The position numbers and the translations under genes are program-made. DNA of 64,000 nucleotides from NCBI GenBank assembly GCA_026417035.1, contig JAOAEA010000008.1:1-64000 (forward strand). The letters run 5' to 3'. The notes under the pieces were generated by a model. The model had not been told where the DNA came from. It saw only the letters and a program-made list of their open reading frames with translations, and did no database searches. The stretch's first letter is position 1; every line of letters starts with the position of its first letter. Shown piece by piece: positions 28,154-37,857 of this stretch. The stretch comes from Burkholderiales bacterium. Lineage in GTDB: Bacteria > Pseudomonadota > Gammaproteobacteria > Burkholderiales > SG8-39.

Positions 28154-29173
28154 TCAAGCGAGGCGCTCGCGCGCGAGTCGCGCGCCGTCGGCCAGGGCCG
28201 CGAGCTTGGCGCCGGCCACCCCGCGGTCCATGGGCGCCATGCCGCAGTTCGTGCAGGGAAGGATCCGCGCCTTCGGCACGAATTCCGTCGCCGCGGCGAT
28301 CACCCCGGCCACCTCCTCGGGCGTCTCGACACGGTCCGAGGCGACGTCGATCACGCCGAGCATCACGTCCTTGCCCGCGAGCAGCGCGAGCAGCCGCATC
28401 GGCACGCGCGAGTGGATGCACTCGACCGACACCGCGTCGATGCGGCTCGCCGCGAGCGCCGGGAAGACCGCCTCGTACTGGCGCCATTCCGCGCCGAGCG
28501 TCGCCTTCCAGTCGAGGTTCGCCTGAATGCCGTAGCCGTAGCAGATGTGCACGCCCGTGCGGCAGGCGAGGCCCGCCGCCGCGCGCTCGAGCGCCGCGAT
28601 GCCCCAGCGCTTCACGTCGTCCGTGTAGACGTTGAACGCGGGCTCGTCGAACTGCACCATGTCCACGCCGTCCGCGGCGAGCGCGCGCGCTTCCTCGTTG
28701 AGGAGCTCCGCGAACGCCATGGCGAGCTTCGCGCGGTCGCCGTAGTGGCGGTCGGCGATCGTGTCCACGATCGTCATCGGGCCGGGCAGGGTGAACTTGA
28801 GCTTGCGCCGCGTGCGCGCGCGCGCGAGGCGCGCCTCGGCGGCGTGCACCCGGCCCTCGAGGCGAAGCGGCCCGACGACCGTGGGCACCAACGCCTTGTA
28901 GCGGTTCGCGCGGATGCCGAGCTCGACCTTCCGGTCGAAGTCGATCCCCGCCACCTGCTCGAGGAAGCCGTGCACGAAGTGCTGCCGCGACTGCTCGCCG
29001 TCGGTCACCATGTCGATGCCGGCGTCTTCCTGCTCCTTGATCCAGAGGAGCGTCGCGTCGAGCTTGGCTCGCGCGAGCGCCTCGCCCTCGAGCCGCCAGC
29101 GCGGCCAGAGCTTCCCCGTCTCCGCGAGCCAGCCCGGCTTGGGCAGGCTGCCGGCGATGGTGGTCTCGAACAT
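28154..29173 (-). CDS. mesD: Short cobalamin-independent-type methionine synthase (core-MetE, MesD-like)
   Basis: TIAGSLPKPGWLAETGKLWPRW...DGEQSRQHFVHGFLE...LPGPMTIVDTIADRHYGDR...QFDEPAFNVYTDDV...CTNCGMAPMDRGVA. Confidence 0.65.
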   Translation of the reverse strand: MFETTIAGSLPKPGWLAETGKLWPRWRLEGEALARAKLDATLLWIKEQEDAGIDMVTDGEQSRQHFVHGFLEQVAGIDFDRKVELGIRANRYKALVPTVVGPLRLEGRVHAAEARLARARTRRKLKFTLPGPMTIVDTIADRHYGDRAKLAMAFAELLNEEARALAADGVDMVQFDEPAFNVYTDDVKRWGIAALERAAAGLACRTGVHICYGYGIQANLDWKATLGAEWRQYEAVFPALAASRIDAVSVECIHSRVPMRLLALLAGKDVMLGVIDVASDRVETPEEVAGVIAAATEFVPKARILPCTNCGMAPMDRGVAGAKLAALADGARLARERLA

Positions 29174-29544
29174 GCGGTCTCCCGGGTCGAGCGGTCACGT
29201 GGCGCTGCAACATACCCCAGCCGCGCGGTTCGCGCGCGGCCAGGCGATCACGCGCGAGCACCACTGCGGCTCTCGCCACAACCCGGACTTCTCCCGCCGG
29301 GAAGCTCGCCGCAGCCCTGGTCGTCTTGGCTCGTCGCGCCGGAGGTCGAGGGACCGCTCGCGCTGCCGAACCCGCGGGCGTACGACCGGTTCGCCGATCC
29401 CGCCTGCGAGGCCCGTTCCGCCGGGCACGGGATCATCATCCGCACCGGGGGCGGACGAGGCCACGCGCCTCGAGGCGAAGCGCCGCGAGGTCCGCGCGCT
29501 CCGGACCGCCGGCGCGGTGCCGCGGTGAGCGCCGCGGCGCAGCC

Positions 29545-30648
29545 TCAGCCGCGCGCCGACAGCGCGATCACCGCCTGGAGGACGGTCGTGCGCGCCTGGC
29601 CGAGGACCATGCCGCGCCAGCCGTCGCTGTCGACGTAGAAAGCGTCGCGCATGGCCCGCTTCACCGCGTCGCGCACGGCGGGCGGCGCGTCGGGGTGGAC
29701 CGCGAGCCAGTGGTCGCCGCGGATCGCATCGAGCACCGTCGCCATCGGGTGCGTGCCGAACTCGAGCGCGATGCTCGTCGTCTCGGCCCGCGGGCACTCG
29801 TCGTACACGCACATCGGGACGGGGCCCCGTACTTCCGCGGACGCCGAGCCGCCGTCGTAGTAGGACATCACGTCGGCGCCGTACCAGGCGCGCGCGCGGG
29901 CGAGCTCGGCGGCGTCGTTCACCCCGGCGAAGATCCTCTCGCCGTGCCCCTGCGGCCCGAGGCCGGTGTGGATGTCGATCCAGGCGACGCGTGCGCGGCC
30001 GCTCCCGTGGCGGCGCAGGATGTCGCGCAGCGTCGCATTGCTCCACGCCGGCCGCTCGCCCGAGTAGAAGAGCCCGTCGGGCCGCACGCCCTGCCCGCCG
30101 GTGACGACGGCCTGGAAGCGCGCCGCGCCCATCGCCGCCGTGCGCGCCGCGACGGCGTCGCGGTTGGCCTGCGTCGGCGGCCATGCGGCGGGCACGAGGA
30201 GGTCGTGCACCGCGGCGTACGCCTCGTTCGGCGCGCGCGGCGCCGCGAAGTCGACGAAGTTGCGGTTGAGGTCGACGCCCTCCTCGTTCACGCGCCTGAG
30301 GTGCGAGAAGCCGTACGGATTGACCGCGTGCACGAGGAGCAGGGCGACGCCGCCCGACCCGGCGCGCCGCAGGAGATCGTCGTCGGCGAGCAGCGCGCGC
30401 TGCACGCCGGAGCCGCAGAAGCCCTCGGCACCGTGCGTGCCCGAGGTGACGACGAGGATCGCGGGCGCGTCCGCCGCGCCGGCGAGCGCGACGTCGATCG
30501 CGAGCGCCTCGCCTTCCGCGCCGCGTGCCGCCGGGTGCACGTGCGACTCGGGCGCGAGGCCGCGCCGGCGGACTGCCTCGAGAAAGCCCGCGCGCGCCTC
30601 GCGGTAGGTCGGCGCGAAGCAGCGGCTGACCGGCTCCGCGTCCGGCAT
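29545..30648 (-). CDS. DUF2817 / M14-like metallopeptidase family protein
   Basis: VTSGTHGAEGFCGSGVQ (H..E) ... HAVNPYGFSHLRRVNEEGVDLNRNF ... WIDIHTGLGP. Confidence 0.85.
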   Translation of the reverse strand: MPDAEPVSRCFAPTYREARAGFLEAVRRRGLAPESHVHPAARGAEGEALAIDVALAGAADAPAILVVTSGTHGAEGFCGSGVQRALLADDDLLRRAGSGGVALLLVHAVNPYGFSHLRRVNEEGVDLNRNFVDFAAPRAPNEAYAAVHDLLVPAAWPPTQANRDAVAARTAAMGAARFQAVVTGGQGVRPDGLFYSGERPAWSNATLRDILRRHGSGRARVAWIDIHTGLGPQGHGERIFAGVNDAAELARARAWYGADVMSYYDGGSASAEVRGPVPMCVYDECPRAETTSIALEFGTHPMATVLDAIRGDHWLAVHPDAPPAVRDAVKRAMRDAFYVDSDGWRGMVLGQARTTVLQAVIALSARG

Positions 30649-30652
30649 GCGT

Positions 30653-31135
30653 CTAGCGGCGGCCTTTCCCGCCGGCAGGCTTCGCCTGCGCGTCGCGGGC
30701 ACGCAGCTTCGTGCCGACGTAGGTGGCGTGCGGGACGTGCAGCAGGTTCGCGATCTTGCGCACGAGGTGCAGCTCGTGCGCGTCGAGCTCGGCGTCGGCG
30801 TAGGCGACGCGCCAGACGAGCTCGAGCAGCCGTTCCTTCTGCGCCGCGGAGAGCTCGCGGTTGATGAGCGAGGTGAACGGATAGAGGCCGGTCGCCTCGC
30901 GCGCCTCCTCCTCGGCTATCGCGATGACGCGCTCGGCCTCGGCGGCGTCGAGGCCGAACTTCGTGCGCACTGCGGCGGCCGTCGCCGCGCGCTCCTCGGC
31001 CGAGACGCCATCGTCGGAGCGCGCGACCTCGAGCATCAACACCGCGGCCGCGACCGCCACGGCGTGCTCCTCGTCGTCGGCGTCCGGCGTCGTGCCGGCG
31101 GCTTTCTCGAACAGTTCGCGCAGCGAGGCGAGCAT
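30653..31135 (-). CDS. TerB-family protein
   Basis: AVLMLEVARSDDGVSAEERAA...LLELVWRVAYADAELDAHELHLVRKIANLL. Confidence 0.85.
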   Translation of the reverse strand: MLASLRELFEKAAGTTPDADDEEHAVAVAAAVLMLEVARSDDGVSAEERAATAAAVRTKFGLDAAEAERVIAIAEEEAREATGLYPFTSLINRELSAAQKERLLELVWRVAYADAELDAHELHLVRKIANLLHVPHATYVGTKLRARDAQAKPAGGKGRR

Positions 31136-31150
31136 GGGGGGCGGGGATCA

Positions 31151-31206
31151 GGATTCGGGATTCGGGACGCGGGATGCGGGATGCGGGGACGCGGGATGCG
31201 GGATCG
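31151..31206. repeat. Heptamer tandem array (GGATNCG)~8
   Basis: ggattcgggattcgggacgcgggatgcgggatgcggggacgcgggatgcgggatcga. Confidence 0.85.
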
Positions 31207-31283
31207 AGCGTTCCTTGCGCCTTCCGTTCTCGGGCCTGTGTCGTCCTGTCCCCCGTCTGCTGAACCCGATTCTAAACGAGCGC

Positions 31284-32276
31284 TCAGGGGATCCGCACCA
31301 GCACCTTGCCGACGTTCGCCATCGCCTCGGTGGCCTCGTGCGCCGCCGCGATCTCGTCGAGCGGGAACACGCGGAAGATCTGGTGGCGCAGCGCGCCGCG
31401 CGCGAGGGCATCGGTGATGAAGGACGCCGCCTCGTCGTGCGCTTGCCGCGGCATCGCGTAAACGAGCACGAAGCGCACCGTGAGGTCCTTCGCGAGCATC
31501 GGCCAGAAGGGGATCTGCGGCTCGTGGACGGCGTCGGAGGCGTAGGCCGCGATCACGCCGTTCGGCTTGAGCAGGGCGACGTCGGTGCGCACGTTGACGC
31601 CGAAGGCGACCTCGATCACCCGATCGACGCCCGCCTCGACGCCGGTGATCGCCCTCACCCGCGCAGCCACGTCCTCGGCCTTGTAGTTCACCACCGCGTC
31701 GGCGCCGGCCTCGCGGGCGCGCCCGGCCTGCTCGTCGCGGCTCACCGTCGCGATCACACGCGCGCCGCCGAGCTTCGCTATCTGCACCGCGTAGTAGCCG
31801 ACCGCGCCCGCGCCGCCCTGTACGAGCACCGTCCTGCCGGCGACCGGACCGTCGGCGAGCACGCAGCGATGCGCGGTCATCGCCGGAATGCCGAGGCACG
31901 CGCCGGTCTCGAAGCCGACGCCGTCGGGCAGGCGCACCGCCTTGTGCGCGGGCACGGTGGTGAGCTCGGCCGCGGTGCCGAACGGCCGCCCGAGGTTCGC
32001 CTCGTACACCCACACGCGCTCCCCGACGCGCGCCGGATCGACGCCCGGACCGACTTTGTCGATCACCCCGGCGCCGTCCTGGTGCGGGATCACGAGCGGG
32101 AAGGGCATCGTCACGTTCCCGCGGTAGCCCCCGCGCGCCTTGGTGTCCGACGGATTGACCGCCGAGACGTGCACGCGCACGCGCACCTCGCCCGGGGCCG
32201 GCTCCGGCGCCGGCCGCTCGCCGACGCGCAGCACCGCGCGCGCCGGGCCCTTCGCTTCGTAGAACGCCGCCCGCAT
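31284..32276 (-). CDS. NADPH:quinone reductase / zinc-type alcohol dehydrogenase family
   Basis: VNPSDTKARGGY...VLVQGGAGAVGYYAVQIAKLGGARVIATVS. Confidence 0.9.
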   Translation of the reverse strand: MRAAFYEAKGPARAVLRVGERPAPEPAPGEVRVRVHVSAVNPSDTKARGGYRGNVTMPFPLVIPHQDGAGVIDKVGPGVDPARVGERVWVYEANLGRPFGTAAELTTVPAHKAVRLPDGVGFETGACLGIPAMTAHRCVLADGPVAGRTVLVQGGAGAVGYYAVQIAKLGGARVIATVSRDEQAGRAREAGADAVVNYKAEDVAARVRAITGVEAGVDRVIEVAFGVNVRTDVALLKPNGVIAAYASDAVHEPQIPFWPMLAKDLTVRFVLVYAMPRQAHDEAASFITDALARGALRHQIFRVFPLDEIAAAHEATEAMANVGKVLVRIP

Positions 32277-32332
32277 GGTCTTCCTCGTGTCTGGCCGCCG
32301 GGATGCGATGATGCGGCAAAACGCGCACCCGC

Positions 32333-33211
32333 ATGGAGATCCCGCGCACGCTCAGGATGCCCGACGGCGCCGCGATCGCGTATCGCGTGACGCCGGCCGC
32401 GTCGCCCCGCCCGGGGCGCGCGCTCGTCCTGGTGCACGGCCTCGCGAGCAACCTCACCCGCTGGTCGGAGTTCGTCGCGCACACCCCGCTCGCGGCGCGC
32501 TGGGACCTCGTGCGCGTCGACCTGCGCGGCCACGGCGGCTCGCCGTGGTCCGGGCCGCTCACGCTCGAGCGCTGGGCCGACGACCTCGCGGCGGTGCTGG
32601 AGCACGAGGGGCACCCGCGCGGGGTGGTCGTCGGCCACAGCCTCGGCGCGCAGGTCGCGCTCGTCTTCGCCGCGCGCCATCCCGGGCGCACCGCGGGGAT
32701 CGTGCTGATCGACCCGCTCTTCCGCGAAGCGCTGCGCGGCCGCGCCGTCTGGATCGCCCGCTGCGGGCCGCTCTTCCGCGCGGCGGCGGCGCTCGTGCGC
32801 GGCGCGAACGCGCTCGGGCTCGCGCGCAGGCACATCCCCGCGCTCGACCTCGCCGAGCTCGACCGGGAGGCGCGCAAGGCGCTCGCCTCGGCGCGCGACA
32901 CCGAGGCGTTCGTGCGGCGATACAGCTCGCCGCGGGCCGACCTCAGGACCTTCCGCACCGCGAATTACCTCGCCGAGCTCGCCGAGATGTTCCGCCGCGC
33001 GCCGCCGCTCGAGACGCTCCGCGCGCCGGCGCTGCTCATCCTCTCCCGCGGCGGCACGTTCGCCGACCCGGCGCTCACCCAGCAGGTCGCGGCCGGGTTC
33101 GCCGACGCCGAGATCGTGATGATCGACGCGGAGCACTGGCCGCTCACCGAGCGGCCGGTGGAGGTGCGCCAGGCGATCGCCGACTGGTGCGCCCGGCGGC
33201 CGCTCGTCTGA
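32333..33211 (+). CDS. Alpha/beta hydrolase
   Basis: LVHGLASNLTRWSEF...VVGHSLGAQVALVFA. Confidence 0.9.
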   Translation: MEIPRTLRMPDGAAIAYRVTPAASPRPGRALVLVHGLASNLTRWSEFVAHTPLAARWDLVRVDLRGHGGSPWSGPLTLERWADDLAAVLEHEGHPRGVVVGHSLGAQVALVFAARHPGRTAGIVLIDPLFREALRGRAVWIARCGPLFRAAAALVRGANALGLARRHIPALDLAELDREARKALASARDTEAFVRRYSSPRADLRTFRTANYLAELAEMFRRAPPLETLRAPALLILSRGGTFADPALTQQVAAGFADAEIVMIDAEHWPLTERPVEVRQAIADWCARRPLV

Positions 33212-33299
33212 GACGCGCCGCCGGCTGGTATCATGCGCGCCTCGCCGCCCGCGGTGCGCCCTTGGGCCTCCGCCGGCGGCTTTGCTTTTCGCTTGCCCG

Positions 33300-34910
33300 A
33301 TGACGCTGCCCCCGTTCCCGCCCGACCTCGTGCGCGACGTCGCCCGCCGCCGCACCTTCGCGATCGTCTCCCACCCGGACGCCGGCAAGACCACGCTCAC
33401 CGAGAAGCTGCTCCTCTTCGGCGGCGCGATCCAGCTCGCCGGCACGGTGAAGGCGCGCAAGAGCGCGCGCCACGCGACCTCCGACTGGATGGCGGTCGAG
33501 AAGCAGCGCGGCATCTCGGTCACGAGCTCGGTGATGCAGTTCGAGTACGCCGGCCACACCATCAACCTCCTCGACACGCCCGGCCACGAGGATTTCTCCG
33601 AGGACACCTACCGCGTGCTCACCGCCGTGGACGCCGCGGTGATGGTGATCGACGCCGCGAAGGGCGTCGAGGCGCAGACGCTGAAGCTGCTCGAGGTCTG
33701 CCGGCTGCGCGCCACGCCGATCATCACCTTCGTGAACAAGCTCGACCGCGAGGTGCGCGCGCCGCTCGCGCTCCTCGAGGAGATCGAGTCGGTGCTCGGC
33801 ATCGACTGCGCGCCGGTCACGTGGCCGATCGGCATGGGCAAGCGCTTCCGCGGCGTCTACCACCTGCTCGCCGACCGCCTGCTGCGGTTCGCGCCCGGCG
33901 AGGAGCGCGCGGCGCGCGACGCCGAGGTGATCGCGGGGCTCGACGCGATCGACGCGCTCTTTCCGGACGAGGCGGGCGCGCTACGGCACGACGTCGAGCT
34001 CATCCGCAGCGCCGCGGCGCCGTTCGACCGCGCGCGCTTCGGCGCCGGGACGCAGACGCCCGTGTTCTTCGGCTCGGCGATCAACAACTTCGGCGTGCAG
34101 GAGGTCCTGGACGCGCTGGTGCGATGGGCGCCGCCGCCGCAGCCGCGCGACGGCGGCACGCGCGTGGTCGAGCCCGCCGAGGCGCCGTTCAGCGGGTTCG
34201 TCTTCAAGATCCAGGCGAACATGGACCCGAAGCACCGCGACCGCGTCGCGTTCTTCCGCGTGTGCTCGGGCCGCTACCGGCCGGGCATGAAAGTGCGCCA
34301 CGTCCGCGCCGGCCGCGACATGAAGCTCGGCGCCGCGCTCACGTTCATGGCCGCCGAGCGGGTGGCGAGCGAGGACGCGGTCGCCGGCGACATCATCGGC
34401 ATCCACAACCACGGCCAGCTGCAGATCGGCGACACGCTCACCGAGGGCGAGGCGCTCGCCTTCCGCGGCATCCCCTACTTCGCGCCGGAGCTCTTCCGCG
34501 AGGCGCGGCCGCGCGACCCGTTCCGGGCGAAGCAGCTCGCCAGGGGCCTGCAGGAGCTCGGCGAGGAGGGCGCGATCCAGGTGCTCACGCTCGCCGCGGG
34601 CAACACCGCGCTCCTCGGCGCGGTGGGGCCGCTGCAGTTCGAGATCGTCGCGCAGCGGCTCGCCACCGAGTACAAGGTCGACGCCGTGTACGACACGCCC
34701 GGCATCCACACGGCGCGCTGGGTCACGTTCCCCGACGCGGCGACGCAACGGCGCTTCGAGCGCGAGCTCGCGGCGCGCATGGCCCGCGACGTGGACGACA
34801 ACCCGGTGTATCTCTCGGCGAGCAAGTACGAGCTGCAGGTGACCATGGAGCGCTGGCCGCAGGTCGGTTTCCACGCGACCCGCGAGCACGGCGAGCGGCT
34901 CGGCCGGTGA
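33300..34910 (+). CDS. prfC: Peptide chain release factor 3
   Basis: SHPDAGKTTLTEKLLLFGGAIQLAGTVKARK...SDWMAVEKQRGISVTSSVMQF. Confidence 0.97.
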   Translation: MTLPPFPPDLVRDVARRRTFAIVSHPDAGKTTLTEKLLLFGGAIQLAGTVKARKSARHATSDWMAVEKQRGISVTSSVMQFEYAGHTINLLDTPGHEDFSEDTYRVLTAVDAAVMVIDAAKGVEAQTLKLLEVCRLRATPIITFVNKLDREVRAPLALLEEIESVLGIDCAPVTWPIGMGKRFRGVYHLLADRLLRFAPGEERAARDAEVIAGLDAIDALFPDEAGALRHDVELIRSAAAPFDRARFGAGTQTPVFFGSAINNFGVQEVLDALVRWAPPPQPRDGGTRVVEPAEAPFSGFVFKIQANMDPKHRDRVAFFRVCSGRYRPGMKVRHVRAGRDMKLGAALTFMAAERVASEDAVAGDIIGIHNHGQLQIGDTLTEGEALAFRGIPYFAPELFREARPRDPFRAKQLARGLQELGEEGAIQVLTLAAGNTALLGAVGPLQFEIVAQRLATEYKVDAVYDTPGIHTARWVTFPDAATQRRFERELAARMARDVDDNPVYLSASKYELQVTMERWPQVGFHATREHGERLGR

Positions 34911-35016
34911 TTGCGGCCCGGCTTACACTGGCAGCCCGCTGAAAGACACTTCCCGGCACGCGCCGCCGGCGACCACGACCGGGGCGCTCGGGGGCGTTTC
35001 TCGGCGGCCCGTGAGC

Positions 35017-35037
35017 CGGGGGGGACGTGTTCCCCAT
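35017..35037. repeat. REP-like palindrome (left copy)
   Basis: cgggggggacgtgttccccat; related inverted copy at 35858-35880. Confidence 0.4.
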
Positions 35038-35082
35038 CGGCAACGCCCTGCCCGCGCCGGACGGCCGGGCGAAGGAGGACCG

Positions 35083-35844
35083 ATGTCGGCGACTGCGGTG
35101 GCGGGGGCGGTGCTCGCGCTCGTCTTCGGGGCGGGGCTCGCGGGCATGGCGTTGCGCACGCTCCTGCCGGAGCACCACGTGAGCGACGCGTCGAAGGACG
35201 CGGTCACGCGCGCGGTGGGGCTCGTCGTCACCCTCACCGGTCTCGTGCTCGGCTTCATGGTCGGCGCGGCCAAGGGCTATTACGACGAGGTCGCCGGCGA
35301 CCTGAAGCGCATCGCCGCCGACGCGGCCACGCTCGACCGGGACCTCGCCCGCTGTGGGCCGGGCGCGGACGCGGCGCGGGTGCTGCTGCGGCAGACCATG
35401 GGCTCGGCCCTGCGCACGCTCTGGCCGGACGCGCGTTCGGAGGCGCCGACCCTCCCGGCGGGACGGCCCATCGACGCGCTGCTGCGCCTGCAGGATCTCG
35501 TCGACGCGCTGCCGGCCGCCACGGAGGCCGAACGCTCGGCGCAGGCGCGCGCGCGGCAGACCGCCGCGCAACTCGCCCACGCGGGATGGCAGCTCGTCGA
35601 GCTGACGCAGACGGGGATCCACACCGCGATCGTGGCCATCCTGGTCGCGTGGCTCATGCTCATCTTCCTCGGGTTCGGGCTGCTCGCGCCGCGCAACGGC
35701 ACCGTCCTCGCGGCCTTCGCGCTCGCGGCGCTGGCGGCTGCGGGCGCGCTCTTCCTGATCCTCGAGCTCTACAACCCGCTCCACGGGCTCGTCCGCATCC
35801 CGCCGTCGGTGCTCGAGATCCCCTTCGCGCGCGTCGGCGGCTAG
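35083..35844 (+). CDS. Integral membrane protein (DUF4239-like)
   Basis: AVGLVVTLTGLVLGFMVGAAKGYYDEV...C-terminal paired TM helices. Confidence 0.75.
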   Translation: MSATAVAGAVLALVFGAGLAGMALRTLLPEHHVSDASKDAVTRAVGLVVTLTGLVLGFMVGAAKGYYDEVAGDLKRIAADAATLDRDLARCGPGADAARVLLRQTMGSALRTLWPDARSEAPTLPAGRPIDALLRLQDLVDALPAATEAERSAQARARQTAAQLAHAGWQLVELTQTGIHTAIVAILVAWLMLIFLGFGLLAPRNGTVLAAFALAALAAAGALFLILELYNPLHGLVRIPPSVLEIPFARVGG

Positions 35845-35857
35845 GGACGGTCTGAAC

Positions 35858-35880
35858 GAACGGGGACACATCCCCCGTGG
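35858..35880. repeat. REP-like palindrome (right copy)
   Basis: gaacggggacacatcccccgtgg; stem ACGGGG/CCCCGT. Confidence 0.4.
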
Positions 35881-36015
35881 ACCCCCGAGGTCGGAGGATG
35901 CCCTGATCCATTCGTGGAATCGATCCGAGCGGGGGCTCCGCGCCGCACGCCGCGTGGCGTAAGATCGCACCTGTTCCGGGCGTGCCGCGGCCCGGCGTCG
36001 CAGGATCCATCCGCC

Positions 36016-36990
36016 ATGCCCGACACCCCCGCCTGGTCCTTCCCGCCCAGCATGCAGCCGAAGCAGGACGAGCTCGGCTTCGACCTCGCGCGCGCCCTCG
36101 ACGCCGTCGTGATGCTGCGCGCCGAGGTGCCGGAGGACGCCTTCACGGCGGCGATCCTCGGCACCGAGCGCGTCGGCAGCGGCGTGGTCATCCGCGACGA
36201 CGGCCTTCTCCTCACCATCGGCTACCTCGTGACCGAAGCCGAGTCGATCTGGGTGACGACCGGCGACGGGCGCGTCGTGCCCGGCCACCCGATCGCCTAC
36301 GACTTCGCGTCCGGATTCGGCCTCGTCATGCCGCTCGGCAAGCTCGGCCTCCCGGCGCTCGAGCGCGGCCGCGGCGGGTCGCTCGCGCCGGGCGACGACG
36401 TGGTCGTGATCGGCCAGGGCGGCCGCGGCCATGCGCTCAGCGCGAACGTCATCGCCAAGCGCGAGTTCGCGGGCTACTGGGAGTACGTCCTCGACGAGGC
36501 GATCTTCACCGCGCCGGCGCATCCGCAGTGGGGCGGCGCGGCACTCCTCGCGGCGGACGGGACGCTCGCCGGCATCGGCTCCCTCTTCGTCCAGGAGCGC
36601 GTGGGCGAGGAGGAAGTCGAGGCGAACATGTTCGTCCCGGTCGAGCTGCTCGAGCCGATCCTCGACGACCTCCTCACGCGCGGGCAGCGGTCGGGCGCCG
36701 TGCGCCCCTGGCTCGGGATGTACACGGCCGAGATGAAGGGCCAGCTCGTCGTGAACGCACTGGTGCGCAACGGCCCCGCCGACCGCGCCGGCGTGAAGCT
36801 CGGCGACGCGGTGATCGAAGTCGCCGGCGAGCGCGTCGCGAGCCTCGCCGACCTGTTCCGGCGCGTCTGGCGGGTCGGGCCCGCCGGCGCCGAGGTGCCT
36901 CTCTCGCTCGCGCGCAAGGGCGCGCCGGTCGCGGTGCGCGTGCGCTCGGGCGACCGCGCCGACTACCTCAAGAAGCCGCGGCTGCACTGA
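36016..36990 (+). CDS. HtrA-like protein with PDZ domain, predicted catalytically inactive
   Basis: Trypsin-like fold motifs with His/Asp/Ser positions replaced (LLLTIGYLV, YDFASGFGLV, HPQWGGAALL), then PDZ domain. Confidence 0.8.
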   Translation: MPDTPAWSFPPSMQPKQDELGFDLARALDAVVMLRAEVPEDAFTAAILGTERVGSGVVIRDDGLLLTIGYLVTEAESIWVTTGDGRVVPGHPIAYDFASGFGLVMPLGKLGLPALERGRGGSLAPGDDVVVIGQGGRGHALSANVIAKREFAGYWEYVLDEAIFTAPAHPQWGGAALLAADGTLAGIGSLFVQERVGEEEVEANMFVPVELLEPILDDLLTRGQRSGAVRPWLGMYTAEMKGQLVVNALVRNGPADRAGVKLGDAVIEVAGERVASLADLFRRVWRVGPAGAEVPLSLARKGAPVAVRVRSGDRADYLKKPRLH

Positions 36991-37009
36991 GCCGCTCGCC
37001 GTGGCCGCC

Positions 37010-37786
37010 ATGACCGGGCGGATGCCTGCACTCTTCGTCGGGCACGGCAGCCCGATGAACGTCATCACCGACAACCCCTTCCGGCGCGGCTGGGCGGCGC
37101 TCGGTACGCGGCTGCCGCGCCCGGACGCGATCCTGTGCGTTTCGGCACACTGGCTCACGCGCGGCACCGCGGTGACCATGGGCCATCCGCTCGCGACGAT
37201 CCACGACTTCCACGGCTTTCCCAGGGCGCTCTACGAAGAGCGGTACCCCGTCCCCGACGCGCGGCCGTTCGCGCAGGCCGCGATCGACGCGATCCGTTCG
37301 ACGCGCGTCGTCGCCACCGCCGACTGGGGGCTCGACCACGGCGCGTGGGCGGTGCTGAAGCCGATGTACCCGGCCGGCGACATCCCCGTGTTCCAGCTCT
37401 CGATCGACGCGGACGCGCCGCCTCGCCGCCACCTCGAGCTCGGGCGTGAGATCGGCGCGCTGCGCGAGCGCGGCGTGATGATCGTCGCGAGCGGGAACAT
37501 CGTGCACAACCTCGCGCTCATGCGCCCGGGCGCGGCGCCCTACGACTGGGCGCTCGAGTTCGACGCATACGTCGCCGGCGCGCTCGAACGCGGCGACGAC
37601 GACGCCCTCGCCGATTACACGCGCGCGGGCCGCGCCGCGGAGCTCGCGGTCAACACCGCCGAGCACTACCTGCCGCTCCTCTACGCGGCCGGCGCGCGGC
37701 GCGACGGGGACGCGCTCGAATTCTTCAACGAGGGGTTCGACCTCGCGTCGGTGTCGATGCGCGGCGTCGTGTTCCGCACGGCCTGA
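37010..37786 (+). CDS. 4,5-DOPA-extradiol-dioxygenase-like (YgiD/LigB family)
   Basis: PALFVGHGSPMNVI...VSAHW...LDHGAWAVLKPMYP...ASGNIVHNL. Confidence 0.9.
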   Translation: MTGRMPALFVGHGSPMNVITDNPFRRGWAALGTRLPRPDAILCVSAHWLTRGTAVTMGHPLATIHDFHGFPRALYEERYPVPDARPFAQAAIDAIRSTRVVATADWGLDHGAWAVLKPMYPAGDIPVFQLSIDADAPPRRHLELGREIGALRERGVMIVASGNIVHNLALMRPGAAPYDWALEFDAYVAGALERGDDDALADYTRAGRAAELAVNTAEHYLPLLYAAGARRDGDALEFFNEGFDLASVSMRGVVFRTA

Positions 37787-37857
37787 GCGCCGCTGCCGGC
37801 CGCGGGACGCTGCGCTAACATGCGCGCTCGTTTCGTTCACGGGCCGGGAGAAGGCGC

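Noticed and set aside
29195-29545. Possible frameshifted coding remnant (ALPNPRAYDRFADPACEARSAGHGIIIRTGG / ADEATRLEAKRREVRALRTAGAVPR)
   Set aside because: No recognisable family and only short stretches; cannot distinguish from GC-rich non-coding translation.
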